64,000 nt of DNA from Ochrobactrum quorumnocens (lineage in GTDB: Bacteria; Pseudomonadota; Alphaproteobacteria; Rhizobiales; Rhizobiaceae): the NCBI RefSeq assembly GCF_002278035.1, contig NZ_CP022605.1, forward strand, positions 682,001-746,000, written 5' to 3'. The notes under the pieces were generated by a model. It saw nothing but the letters and a program-made list of their open reading frames with translations. It had not been told where the DNA came from and made no database searches. Numbering within the stretch: position 1 is the first letter of the stretch; each line of letters begins with the position of its first letter. Shown in pieces: positions 26,152-35,080 of the stretch. The translations under genes were made by a program, and so were the position numbers.

Positions 26152-27243
26152 ATGACCAATAACCCGCTTTTCGAATCCTACGCTCTCGGTGCTACCACGT
26201 TATCCAACCGGATCGTCATGGCGCCCCTCACGCGCAATCGCGCTGGTGCTGGCCTCGTGCCGAGTGAGCACGCTGCGCAATATTATGCCCAGCGCGCGAG
26301 CGCCGGACTCATTATTACCGAGGCGACACAAGTCTCCAGGCAGGCACAGGGCTATCAGGATACGCCAGGGCTCTACACACCGGAGCAAATTGCTGGCTGG
26401 CAGAAGGTGACCGATGCGGTTCATGCCAGTGGCGGCCGGATTTTCGTCCAGCTCTGGCATGTCGGTCGCGTCAGCCACGTCGATCTTCTTGGCGGTGAAG
26501 CGCCGGTTGCACCCTCAGCGATCCGTGCCGGGACCAAGACGTTCGTGAATAATGGTTTCGCTGACGTATCTGAGCCGCGCGCTCTTGAGCTTAATGAGCT
26601 TCCGGGCATCATCGATGATTTCCGGCAAGCGGCATCCAATGCCATCAAGGCCGGTTTCGACGGTGTTGAGGTCCACGGCGCCAATGGCTATCTGCTTGAG
26701 CAGTTCGCAAAGGACGGCGCCAATGATCGAACAGACGCCTATGGCGGCTCTGTAGAAAACCGTGCGCGCCTGTTGCTGGAAGTCACCGCAGCGGTGGCGC
26801 AAGAAATCGGTGCTGAGCGCACCGGAATTCGGATTTCGCCAGTCTCACCCGCCAACGGCATTTCCTGTAGCGATCCGCAGGCGCAGTATGACTATATCGT
26901 TGACCAGTTGGAGGCGCTCTGTATCGCCTACATTCACGTCGTCGAAGGTGCCACCGGTGGGCCGCGCGACGTCGCACCCTTTGATTACGGATCTCTGCGA
27001 GGCCGCTTCAGCAAAACCTATATCGCCAACAATGGTTATGATGTCGAACTTGCGGCATCGCATATGGCCGATGGCAAAGCGGATATGATCGCCTTCGGTC
27101 GTCCCTTCATTGCCAATCCGGATCTCGTGGAACGGCTACAGAGCGGCGCACCGCTCGCCGAAATCAATCCGGCGACGATCTACGGCGGAGGTGCTGCGGG
27201 CTATACTGATTATCCGCGCTATACCGAAACGTCTAGTATTTGA
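26152..27243 (+). CDS. nemA: Old yellow enzyme-type alkene reductase (NemA-like)
   Basis: A 363-residue FMN-dependent TIM-barrel oxidoreductase. Landmarks are NRIVMAPLTRNRA, the substrate pair H175/N178 in VEVHGANGYLLEQF, DAYGGSVENRARLLLEV, and the flavin-phosphate site MIAFGRPFIANPDLVER. The family reduces activated double bonds (N-ethylmaleimide, quinones, nitro compounds) with NADPH. Neighbouring SDR and quinone-oxidoreductase genes and the divergent TetR gene point to reactive electrophile detoxification. Confidence 0.88.
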   Translation: MTNNPLFESYALGATTLSNRIVMAPLTRNRAGAGLVPSEHAAQYYAQRASAGLIITEATQVSRQAQGYQDTPGLYTPEQIAGWQKVTDAVHASGGRIFVQLWHVGRVSHVDLLGGEAPVAPSAIRAGTKTFVNNGFADVSEPRALELNELPGIIDDFRQAASNAIKAGFDGVEVHGANGYLLEQFAKDGANDRTDAYGGSVENRARLLLEVTAAVAQEIGAERTGIRISPVSPANGISCSDPQAQYDYIVDQLEALCIAYIHVVEGATGGPRDVAPFDYGSLRGRFSKTYIANNGYDVELAASHMADGKADMIAFGRPFIANPDLVERLQSGAPLAEINPATIYGGGAAGYTDYPRYTETSSI

Positions 27244-27246
27244 CCC

Positions 27247-27280
27247 GTCACAGGGCCGCACTTCGGTGTGGCTCTGTGAC
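27247..27280 (+). terminator. Long hairpin with TTCG tetraloop after the nemA-like gene
   Basis: Outer arms GTCACAG and CTGTGAC continue through GCC/GGC and CAC/GTG with two G-T pairs to a TTCG loop, about 15 base pairs. No T-run follows, so it may stabilise or process the mRNA rather than terminate it. Confidence 0.5.
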
Positions 27281-27353
27281 GCCGACCATCATCAATTTAT
27301 GACAATCGAAAGCAGCGCGGCCGGAGGTCGCGCGCCAGATCGAGAAGAACGCT

Positions 27354-28175
27354 ATGGCGACCTTTGTAAAAGGACAGAAGACTGCATTCGTGACCGGGGC
27401 CTCCAGCGGTATAGGCAAGGCAACGGCATTGACGCTCAGCCGGGCGGGTTACCGGGTGATCGGCACAAGCCGCAAGGCGGCACCCGGCGAGATCCGCGAT
27501 GGCATACGTATGATCGCTTGCGATGTGACCTCGGATGCCTCCGTTGCAGCCGCTGTGGCCTTGGCACATGCAGAACTCGACCGCATCGACCTATTGGTCA
27601 ACAATGCCGGCTATGCCGTATCGGGGGCAGCGGAGGAAAGCTCGATTGAGCAGGTTCGCGCGCTGTTTGACACCAACTTCTTGGGTGTCGTGCGGGTGAC
27701 GAACGAGGTTCTTCCGATTATGCGTCAGCAGGGTGCTGGCCGGATCCTGAACATTGGTTCGGTCGTGGGGCTTATTCCTGGTCCCTTTGGCGCCTATTAT
27801 ACGGCAAGCAAACACGCAATCGAGGGCTATTCCGAATCGCTGGACCATGAGGTTCGGTCGTTCGGCATACGGGTCGCCGTCATCGAGCCATGGGCGACCA
27901 AGACGTCCATCGAAGCCAACTCACCACAAGGCGATCGTCCTGTGGTGGCCTATCGTGAGACATTTGCCAGATACCAGACGGCATTTAATGCGGCGATGGC
28001 CACCGGCGATACCGCAGATGATGTCGCGGCGACCATCCTTGTGGCAGCAGAGGCCAGGGTGCCGCGTTTACGTTACCCCTCAGGTAAGGCGGCCCGCCAA
28101 ACGTCCTTTGCCCGGCGTTATCTGCCGCGCGCACTGTTCGACCGTATCCTGCGCAAGCAATTCAACATCGCCTGA
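27354..28175 (+). CDS. Short-chain dehydrogenase/reductase
   Basis: A 273-residue classical SDR with TGASSGIGKATALTLSRAG near residue 15, NNAGYAVSG, NIGSVVGLIPG and catalytic YTASKHAIEGYSE. Members with this C-terminal region act on varied alcohols and ketones. It lies in the TetR-controlled operon; a long frame overlapping its 3' half in another register is only the extended frame of the next gene. Confidence 0.87.
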   Translation: MATFVKGQKTAFVTGASSGIGKATALTLSRAGYRVIGTSRKAAPGEIRDGIRMIACDVTSDASVAAAVALAHAELDRIDLLVNNAGYAVSGAAEESSIEQVRALFDTNFLGVVRVTNEVLPIMRQQGAGRILNIGSVVGLIPGPFGAYYTASKHAIEGYSESLDHEVRSFGIRVAVIEPWATKTSIEANSPQGDRPVVAYRETFARYQTAFNAAMATGDTADDVAATILVAAEARVPRLRYPSGKAARQTSFARRYLPRALFDRILRKQFNIA

Positions 28176-28227
28176 ATCCACAAGCAAACCACTATGGGCC
28201 GCGATCGCGCGGCAAGCGAGAGCAATC

Positions 28228-29091
28228 ATGACAGACGCTTTCAGAGCGACAGTCGCGGCAGACCGCGATACCGACGCGCCCAACCGTTTCATCACGGTTG
28301 GGAAGACCCAATTCGCGTATCGCGAACTCGGTCCACGTGGTGGAGTGCCATTGCTGCTCTTGAACCACTGGGGTGCGGTTCTGGATAATTTTGATCTCCG
28401 GATCGTCGATGGGCTTGCGACCGCGCATCATGTGATCGCGATAGACTATAGAGGCATCGGTCTCTCTAGTGGCCTGGCTCCTGTGACGATTGATGAGATG
28501 ACCCGTAATACAATCGACATGATTAGCGCTTTAGGGTTTGAGGCAGTTGATCTGCTTGGCTTCTCGCTGGGCGGCTTCGTGGTGCAGAATATCACGCTGA
28601 AAGCGCCGTCTCTAGTTCGCAAGTTGATCTTGACCGGTACCGGCCCTGCTGGAGGGAACGGCATCGAAAGGGTGGGCGCGGTCTCCTGGCCGTTGATACT
28701 CGAGAGCATGCTGACGCTTCAAGACCCGAAAACCTATCTGTTCTTCACCTCCACCGCAAATGGTCGTCAGGCAGCCAGGGAGTTTTTGGTTCGATTAAAA
28801 GAGCGTAGACTGAATCGCGACAAGGGGCCGACGCCGCGGGCCTTCCTGCGTCCGCTTAGCGCCATCAAAGCTTGGGGTCGTCGGGCACCGCAGGATCTGG
28901 GGCGCATCCACATTCCTGTTCTCGTGGCTAATGGGGACAATGACATCATGGTACCGACAACCAACAGTCGCGATATGGCACGGCGCATCCCCAATGCCGA
29001 GCTCGTGTTCTACGAGGATGCCGGCCATGGCGGGATATTCCAATATCATGCCCAGTTCGTGCCGAAAGCCCTGGCTTTCCTGGCTGCCTGA
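28228..29091 (+). CDS. Alpha/beta hydrolase
   Basis: A 287-residue alpha/beta-hydrolase-fold protein. The oxyanion segment LLLLNHWGAVLDNFD, nucleophile elbow GFSLGG with Ser113, the acid NGDNDIMVP and the His in EDAGHGGIF form the catalytic set. ATG 28228 follows GCGAGAGCAATC. It is between an SDR and the quinone-oxidoreductase-like gene, 52 bp after the former. Substrate unknown; esterase or C-C hydrolase activity are possible. Confidence 0.85.
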   Translation: MTDAFRATVAADRDTDAPNRFITVGKTQFAYRELGPRGGVPLLLLNHWGAVLDNFDLRIVDGLATAHHVIAIDYRGIGLSSGLAPVTIDEMTRNTIDMISALGFEAVDLLGFSLGGFVVQNITLKAPSLVRKLILTGTGPAGGNGIERVGAVSWPLILESMLTLQDPKTYLFFTSTANGRQAAREFLVRLKERRLNRDKGPTPRAFLRPLSAIKAWGRRAPQDLGRIHIPVLVANGDNDIMVPTTNSRDMARRIPNAELVFYEDAGHGGIFQYHAQFVPKALAFLAA

Positions 29092-29122
29092 CTTGATAAT
29101 CGTTTCACACTGGAGAAAGCCC

Positions 29123-30127
29123 GTGAAAGCCTTCGTCGTAGAGAAATACAACAAGAAGGGGCCGCTGCGCCTGGCCGACGTTCCCGAACCTCAGATCGGT
29201 GCAAATGATGTGCTGGTTCGCATTCACGCCACAGCGATAAACCTTCTGGATTCCAAGATACGGGATGGCGAATTCAAGCTGTTCCTGCCCTATCGCCGGC
29301 CCTTCATTCTGGGCCATGATCTCGCCGGAACGGTTTTGCGTGTCGGCGCCAATGTCAGACAGTTCAAGTTGGGGGACGAGGTCTATGGCCGGCCGCGCGA
29401 TCTTCGTGCTGGCACCTTTGCGGAGATGATTGCAGTTGATGTAGCGGACCTCGCGCTGAAGCCGAAAAGCCTCTCCATGGAGCAGGCCGCCTCGATCCCG
29501 CTCGTCGGACTGACCGCCTGGCAGGCGCTCGTCGAGGTGGGCAAGGTCAAGCCCGGCCAGAAGGTCTTCATTCAGGCCGGTTCCGGCGGTGTCGGCACCT
29601 TCGCCATCCAGCTCGCCAAACATCTCGGAGCTACAGTTGCCACGACGACCAGTCCCGCAAACGTCGAATTGGTCAAAGGCCTCGGTGCAGATGTGGTCAT
29701 CGATTACAAGACGCAGGACTTTGAACAGGTTCTCTCCGGATACGACCTGGTGCTGAACAGCCAGGATGCCAAGACGTTGGCAAAGTCACTGAACGTTCTG
29801 AAGCTCGGCGGAAAGCTGATCTCGATCTCTGGCCCGCCAGACGTTCCCTTCGCCAAGTCCCTGCGGCTGAACCTCATCCTGCGCTTTGTCATGCGGATGC
29901 TGAGCCGAGGCATTCTGAAGAAGGCAAGGAGCCGCGGCGTCGACTACGTTTTTCTGTTTATGCGCGCGGAAGGTCAGCAATTGGGCGAGATTGCCAAGCT
30001 CATCGACGCTGACATCATCCGTCCTGTCGTGGACAAGGTGTATCCATTTGCGCAAACGGCTGAGGCGTTGGCTTACGTCGAAACCGGGCGGGCGAAGGGC
30101 AAGGTAGTCGTTGCCGTTTTGCAATGA
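29123..30127 (+). CDS. Zinc-independent MDR-family NADP-dependent oxidoreductase (quinone oxidoreductase-like)
   Basis: A 334-residue medium-chain reductase. The N-terminal GroES-like domain (DVLVRIHATAINLLDSKIRD, GHDLAGTVLRVGANV) lacks zinc ligands. The nucleotide site is IQAGSGGVGTFAIQLAKHLG near residue 155. GTG 29123 after TGGAGAAAGC is the only start that fits. Related enzymes reduce quinones or alkenals, in line with the electrophile-detoxification operon it ends. Its stop codon touches the end of the decayed IS1182-like element. Confidence 0.86.
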   Translation: MKAFVVEKYNKKGPLRLADVPEPQIGANDVLVRIHATAINLLDSKIRDGEFKLFLPYRRPFILGHDLAGTVLRVGANVRQFKLGDEVYGRPRDLRAGTFAEMIAVDVADLALKPKSLSMEQAASIPLVGLTAWQALVEVGKVKPGQKVFIQAGSGGVGTFAIQLAKHLGATVATTTSPANVELVKGLGADVVIDYKTQDFEQVLSGYDLVLNSQDAKTLAKSLNVLKLGGKLISISGPPDVPFAKSLRLNLILRFVMRMLSRGILKKARSRGVDYVFLFMRAEGQQLGEIAKLIDADIIRPVVDKVYPFAQTAEALAYVETGRAKGKVVVAVLQ

Positions 30128-31378
30128 CCGTTTCGCCAACAGGCGGATCCATTGCCGGATATTGTAGGCCAGCAGGGCCCACAGGCTTCCGTTCCTGCCT
30201 TTGCCAACCCGCGTACACGAAAGCGCCGCAGACCCAGCTTATCTTTCAGCCACTCATTGACGAACTCTGCGACACGCCCACGTTCGCGGACTAACGCTTT
30301 TGTCTCTGGCGAATTTTTCCGAGAGCGGAACACGCTCACTACAGGGGCCTCTTGTGTAACGACAATCGATCGCCCATAGCGCTGGTTGCCCGAGCAACAT
30401 TTGCGGCGACTGGGGCATGGCCGACAATCGGTCGATCTGGCCAGATAACGCACCATCTTTCTTCCAGGTCGCAAATGGCCATAGCGAGCGGTGAGTATTT
30501 TGCCTTCCGGACAAACGTAGCTGTCGGACGCCGTATCGTACTGGAACTTATCGGGCAGGAAAGCGTCCGTTACCCCAACACGAGGAAACCGTTACTTGGC
30601 GCGGCCATCAGTGTCAGTCCATGGCCCGGCAAGTTCAATGTCTTTGTCTTGCGCGGCCAGAATATTCGCCCGACTGGTATAGCTTGCATCCACCACCATT
30701 TGATCAGGTGACTGACCCAGTCGCTTTCTAATCTGCTCAATTGCTGGAGCAAAGCATTCGTAGTCAGGGTCCGTTTGCCCAATATCCAGAGCCACGGCAA
30801 TGCCATGCGCTGCGTCAGTCGAAATCTAGACGGTTATAACTCAAGGCGTAGTGGCCATCGCCATGACGCATGATCCGCGCTTCCTGCTTGAAAGAGTCTG
30901 GCCCTGCCCGCGCGGTGATTTTCGTACCATCATGCATGACGCCCCGCAGAGCGATCAGACTCTTTGTGCTTAACACGGCGAGTACTTGGGTGAACATTTC
31001 ATCAAGAGCTTCGCGATGGGGAAGGCGAAAGTCGGACAGGGTATGGTGATTGATGACAAGGAGTCCCATCAACCAGCGAAGGCCCGGATCGTGCTCACAG
31101 CGACGCTCCACCTCACGGGCAGATCCGATACCGCAGCTATAAGAGTAAATCCGTAAGCTCACCAGAAGCCGCGGATCATAGGCGGGTCGCCCGGCAACAC
31201 CTTCAAGTGAGCCAATCCCTGCCGCAAAGGCAGACCGGTCAAGTTGGCCAACCAATTCCCAGATCGCCTGAGCAGGATGATCTTCTTCCACCAGCCGTTT
31301 AACATCCATCATCTCCCAACAAAGCTGCCAACGATCCGCTTGCACCAAGTCGAACTGGCCTGCCTCGCCATTGAGTTA
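30125..31378 (-). pseudogene. Decayed IS1182-family transposase
   Basis: The N-terminal 170 residues are readable (VKRLVEEDHPAQAIWELVGQ, GRPAYDPRLLVSLRIYSYS, LLVINHHTLSDFR, MRHGDGHYALSYN). A frameshift and a TAG follow near 30825; the middle (ISTDAAHGIAVALDIG, QMVVDASYTSRANILAA) and C-terminal cysteine cluster (CRPCPSRRKCCSG, FVNEWLKDKLGLRRFRVRG) are in other frames, with a further stop near 30590 and a frameshift near 30190. The family assignment is secure, the gene is dead. Its C-terminal coding end abuts the previous gene's stop. Confidence 0.85.
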
Positions 31379-31500
31379 TATGACCGTTAGATGCCGCGGC
31401 AACATTCACGGATGCTTTCGGACCGATGCGATTCTTCCCCAAATCCTCCCGGAAACACTACCAGAACTATAGCATATTGCAGGTCCAAACAGGATTTTTT

Positions 31501-31662
31501 TCACAGGTCGTTCAATGTCGCATGATCAACGTCCACACCACGTTCAGCCATAATTTCCTAAAGATATCGATAGGAAACAGCGTAGCGCACGTAAAAGAAC
31601 ACCGCGTGCAAAATGACGCTTTTGGGGAAATGGACGTCTTTGAAATCGAACGTCATCCGCAT
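31501..31662 (-). pseudogene. N-terminal fragment of an IS6-family transposase
   Basis: On the minus strand: DFKDVHFPKSVILHAVFFYV, RYAVSYRYL, an in-frame TAG, then EIMAERGVDVDHATLNDL and TGA. This is the conserved IS6 N-terminus (target 'YRDLEEMMAERGV.VDHST'). No catalytic core follows. Outside this fragment 31379-31864 shows no gene; the promoter-distal end of the GMC-oxidase operon lies at its right end. Confidence 0.7.
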
Positions 31663-31864
31663 CCGCCTCACTCAATTATTAACAACGATTACCATATAAC
31701 TCAGCAAAAATGAAAACTTGCACCACAACCGTTTGCAGAACGCGCAGCATAACTGTTCCCAAAATAAAGCGCATATTCAAACGACTTTTTTGTATCAGAG
31801 TCCGTGTATATTGAAAAACACCTGATCAAACTGCCACGGAGGACTGACTCCATTGCGAGTGAGA

Positions 31865-33394
31865 TTATTTGTTGTTTAATTGAACTGAAAAATTCTCAGC
31901 AATTGCCTGTACAGCCGCATGGATTGGTCCCGCGGTGAGGCCTGGGAGTACAGAGCCATCGACAACATATAAGTTATCTAAGCCGCGTAGCCGTAAATCG
32001 CTATCGACAACTGATCTGTCATCTTTCCCCATGCGACAAGTGCCCGATGGGTGGTGATGGGTTATCACAGCCTTAGCGACAAATGCGTCAATGTCGTCGT
32101 TTGTTGTAAGTGGGCAAGGCAATATTTCGTGATCGCGCCATTCATCTAATTCGGCGTGATTGCCGATTTCACGAGCAGCGTTGAGTGCTGCGCGGAAAAG
32201 CGTTCTGTCATGGTCGGTTTGAAGGTAACGCGGGTCTATGTGCAAAGGATCGGTTGGCTGCACTCCGGTGATGCGGATTTCTCCACGGCTCGTTGGGTGT
32301 GTGACGCCAAATAGAAAAGAATAGGCGCTACCCCCTGGAGGCGCGCCAAAGCTCTCCGAAACAATCGGGGCGACGCCGCATCCGACCACGATTTCTGGCG
32401 GCCCATCGGCGGAAAAGTCTCCCGCACGCATATAAGCCATGCTTTCCGAATGTTGCAGTCGCGACGGTGGCAGATGCTTTTTAGTGGCATAGAGGTTGCC
32501 CGCACCAAGCAAGTGATCCATTAGATTTAGCCCGAGTTCTGGCGCTTTAATGTAGCAACGAACATCGGCTTTGCGAAGCACATCTTCGCGTCCTATGCCA
32601 GAGCGCATTAAAAGTGCCGGGCTTTCCAATGAACCGGCGGAGAGAATGATTTCGCTTGCTACAATGGTAGTAGGGCCTTGAGGGCCCGCCAGCTCTATTT
32701 CTGACACTCGTGATTTTTCCAATTTGAGGTATCGTGTCAGCGTACCTGTCATGATGGTGAGGTTTGGGCGCGCACAAACCTCGGGCGTTAGCCATGCTTC
32801 CGCGGCAGTGATACGGCGCCCATCGCGGATCATGAGCGAGTTGGGTGTGACCCCAATCATTTGGCCGGTGTTGTGACCTGGAATGCGCGGCAAGCCGAGG
32901 GCATGACCCGCAGACATGAATGCGCGTGTGAGAGGGCTTACGTCTTCATCAGGAATCCAGACTGGCATTGGTCCATCTTTGCCGTGGATACCATCACCAC
33001 CAAACATATGGTCTTCGTTCGCCATGAAAGATGGCAGAAGACCTTCCCAACTCCAGCGACTATCGCCCGTGGCTTCTGACCAGGCATCAAAATCCGCTGG
33101 GTGCCCGCGCATATAACCCATTGCGTGAAGCAAACTTGATCCACCAAGGCCTTTCCCACGCGCCCATGCAAAGCTTCTGCCAGCGGCATGTTTTTGAGGT
33201 GTTGTCCTGTAGTCCCAGTCGTAGCTGCGATGCTGGATCGCTGGCCACATAGAGGGCTTTAGAATATCGGGGTCCGTTGGCGTTTCACCCGCTTCAATCA
33301 GCAGAACATTACGAGCAGGATCTTCGCTGAGGCGCGCTGCTATGAGAGCGCCGGCGGAGCCGGCTCCAATAATTGCCGCATCATACTGTGCCAT
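31865..33394 (-). CDS. GMC-family FAD oxidoreductase (candidate pyridoxine 4-oxidase)
   Basis: A 509-residue GMC flavoenzyme: dinucleotide motif IIGAGSAGALIAARLSED at the N-terminus, GMC signature around ARGKGLGGSSLLHAMGYMRG, and C-terminal HHPSGTCRMGKDD with the active-site His, followed by LYVVDGSVLPGL. The family includes choline dehydrogenase, various alcohol oxidases and pyridoxine 4-oxidase of vitamin B6-degrading bacteria. It is the last gene of the minus-strand operon, 4 bp after the NicX-like gene, and its region also encodes pyridoxamine-pyruvate transaminase. Oxidation of a ring hydroxymethyl group, as in pyridoxine, is therefore my preferred role. The family call is firm; the substrate is inference. 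Confidence 0.85.
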   Translation of the reverse strand: MAQYDAAIIGAGSAGALIAARLSEDPARNVLLIEAGETPTDPDILKPSMWPAIQHRSYDWDYRTTPQKHAAGRSFAWARGKGLGGSSLLHAMGYMRGHPADFDAWSEATGDSRWSWEGLLPSFMANEDHMFGGDGIHGKDGPMPVWIPDEDVSPLTRAFMSAGHALGLPRIPGHNTGQMIGVTPNSLMIRDGRRITAAEAWLTPEVCARPNLTIMTGTLTRYLKLEKSRVSEIELAGPQGPTTIVASEIILSAGSLESPALLMRSGIGREDVLRKADVRCYIKAPELGLNLMDHLLGAGNLYATKKHLPPSRLQHSESMAYMRAGDFSADGPPEIVVGCGVAPIVSESFGAPPGGSAYSFLFGVTHPTSRGEIRITGVQPTDPLHIDPRYLQTDHDRTLFRAALNAAREIGNHAELDEWRDHEILPCPLTTNDDIDAFVAKAVITHHHPSGTCRMGKDDRSVVDSDLRLRGLDNLYVVDGSVLPGLTAGPIHAAVQAIAENFSVQLNNK

Positions 33395-33398
33395 GGTC

Positions 33399-34442
33399 TT
33401 ATTTCTGATCTGCGGGGATAACGGCGCCTTCCAGCGTCATCACTTCACCATCCAGCGAAACGGAGCAATTACGCAGCGGAATATCGAGATGGCATGGCGT
33501 GTCGCGATCTCCGCCAGCTTCTGTGTTTGGCCCTGATGACCAGAGGAAGTTGCCCGCAAAGGAGCGTGCGTCCATGCCAAGCTGCGCTTCCGGGTTATAA
33601 AGACCAAGCACTGTCCAGTTAGCCCTGTTCTCCAATCCCCAGCCGACATGCGCCATCGCGTAAGCACGCGGGTCATTGAAACTTTCCATGAATTTACGCA
33701 TGAATTCAGCATCGTAACCGCCCTTGATGTCGACAATGAAGCCTTTTTGAATGGTCACCGTGATTGGCGATCTGGCGTATTTTTTGAATGGCAGCAGAAT
33801 GTCGCCTTCGTCGATGACGATGGTTCCTTCGGCACTGCCTTCATCCGGCCAGCGTGCAGAAAAGCAACTTGGCCAATGATCCCAGCGGCCCGGTTCGTCG
33901 GCAAGGCCATATTGTGTGAGCACCGGATATTGACCAAGACGGCAACGGAAATCCGTGCCTGCCTTTGAGGTAACATGCATCTCTTTGGCCGAGCCAATTT
34001 TCTTGGCCGCAGCAAGAACTCGCAGTTTGTCTTCCGGGCGCGGAATTTGGCGCATCATGATCGCAGGAGGCTCGACGGCAAGCAACATGCGCGTGCCGGT
34101 TTTCAGCACTTGTTCCTGCTCTTTTGAGAACAAGAGTTGTAACGTGTCGATGACAAGATCGGAAGCCTTGAGACAGGCGAGTGCCGCGACATTGCCATCC
34201 AGTGGAGTCTTGCCGATATAGCCGGACTTGTCGGGAGAGATGGCCTTTTCGCTGTTCACCGGCGCAAGATTAAGCTCGGTGACGACAGCGCCAAGATCCG
34301 AGGCGGCGAGCTTGGCGATATAGGCAATCTGCTTGTTGCTATCGTCGCTCGTCAGAATTGTGACTTGCTCGCCAGCTTTCAGGTTGCACATTTCGAGCAC
34401 GTGTCTCCAGCCCTTCAAGAACTGTGCGTCACTGATAGACAT
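33399..34442 (-). CDS. nicX: NicX-type dihydroxypyridine ring-cleaving dioxygenase
   Basis: A 347-residue protein resembling Pseudomonas NicX (2,5-dihydroxypyridine 5,6-dioxygenase) along its length as I recall that sequence: KTGTRMLLAVEPP, LADEPGRWDHWPSCF, HVGWGLENRANW and PNTEAGGDRDTPCHLDIPL are shared blocks. The three iron ligands described for NicX fall at identical positions: H265, H318 and D320. The enzyme opens a dihydroxylated pyridine ring with O2. Start ATG 34442 has GGAGG at ideal distance. Here it is co-transcribed with a two-component flavin hydroxylase that could make its substrate and two amidases that could process its N-acylmaleamate product; the usual nicotinate neighbours are absent, so a substituted dihydroxypyridine is likely. 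Confidence 0.9.
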   Translation of the reverse strand: MSISDAQFLKGWRHVLEMCNLKAGEQVTILTSDDSNKQIAYIAKLAASDLGAVVTELNLAPVNSEKAISPDKSGYIGKTPLDGNVAALACLKASDLVIDTLQLLFSKEQEQVLKTGTRMLLAVEPPAIMMRQIPRPEDKLRVLAAAKKIGSAKEMHVTSKAGTDFRCRLGQYPVLTQYGLADEPGRWDHWPSCFSARWPDEGSAEGTIVIDEGDILLPFKKYARSPITVTIQKGFIVDIKGGYDAEFMRKFMESFNDPRAYAMAHVGWGLENRANWTVLGLYNPEAQLGMDARSFAGNFLWSSGPNTEAGGDRDTPCHLDIPLRNCSVSLDGEVMTLEGAVIPADQK

Positions 34443-34564
34443 GATAAATACCTCCGTTGGGCATTGCCCGTTGTTGGTCGCTGCATCCGAGAGAGTTTTG
34501 GTTTGGGAAAACCGTACTTCTTGTTTGTTATTTTGGTTGCAGCTCGTTCCCTTAGTTGAATGGT

Positions 34565-35080
34565 CTATAACGCGGTCTGATTGGCCAGCGTGAAGAAGTT
34601 GCGATTGTAGTGAAGCAGTGGTGAAGTCTCAGGTCCGAAGCGAATGGCTTTTACTTCTCCAATGAAAATCGAATGGCTTTCTGTCGCGGAGACCGATGCG
34701 ATTTCGCAGTCGAGATTGGCCATTGCCAGATCAAGCGCAGGTGCTCCGGTTGCAAGATTTGTCCAGCTATAGTGAGCGAACTTATCCTCACCCATTTCGC
34801 CGATCTGGCCAGCAAACCTCATGGCGATTTCCCTTTGGGCATCGGCCAGAATATTGACGCAGAAACTACCCGCCGACGTAATCGCCTTGTGTGCTTCACC
34901 AAAGCGATTGACGCAGACGAGCATGGACGGTGGCGTGATAGACATGGAACAAACGGCTGTGGCCGTCAGTCCGCGCCTTGTTTCACCTTCACCAGCGGTG
35001 ATGATGTTGACGGTAGCTGCAAGTTGCCGCATCGCCGTGCGAAAATCATCGGTTAACTGATCAATTTGGGGATGGCTCAT
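34565..35080 (-). CDS. Flavin reductase of a two-component monooxygenase (HpaC-like)
   Basis: A 171-residue flavin-reductase-domain protein: DFRTAMRQLAATVNIITAGE at the start, RRGLTATAVCSMSITPPSML, CVNRFGEAHKAI, SFCVNILADAQREIAMRFAG and the ESHSIFIGEVKAIRFG segment that corresponds to the family's G-x-H motif. It supplies reduced FAD or FMN to a partner oxygenase; the HpaB-like gene four genes upstream in the same operon is the clear candidate. Its ATG overlaps the amidase stop (TTATGA) with AGGAGG upstream. Confidence 0.88.
   Translation of the reverse strand: MSHPQIDQLTDDFRTAMRQLAATVNIITAGEGETRRGLTATAVCSMSITPPSMLVCVNRFGEAHKAITSAGSFCVNILADAQREIAMRFAGQIGEMGEDKFAHYSWTNLATGAPALDLAMANLDCEIASVSATESHSIFIGEVKAIRFGPETSPLLHYNRNFFTLANQTAL

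Noticed and set aside
27754..28227. Upstream extension of the alpha/beta hydrolase frame
   Set aside because: It overlaps the SDR in another frame and lacks hydrolase features; the internal ATG at 28228 gives the normal protein.
31426..31713. 95-residue plus-strand open frame
   Set aside because: Antisense of the IS6 transposase fragment at 31501-31662.
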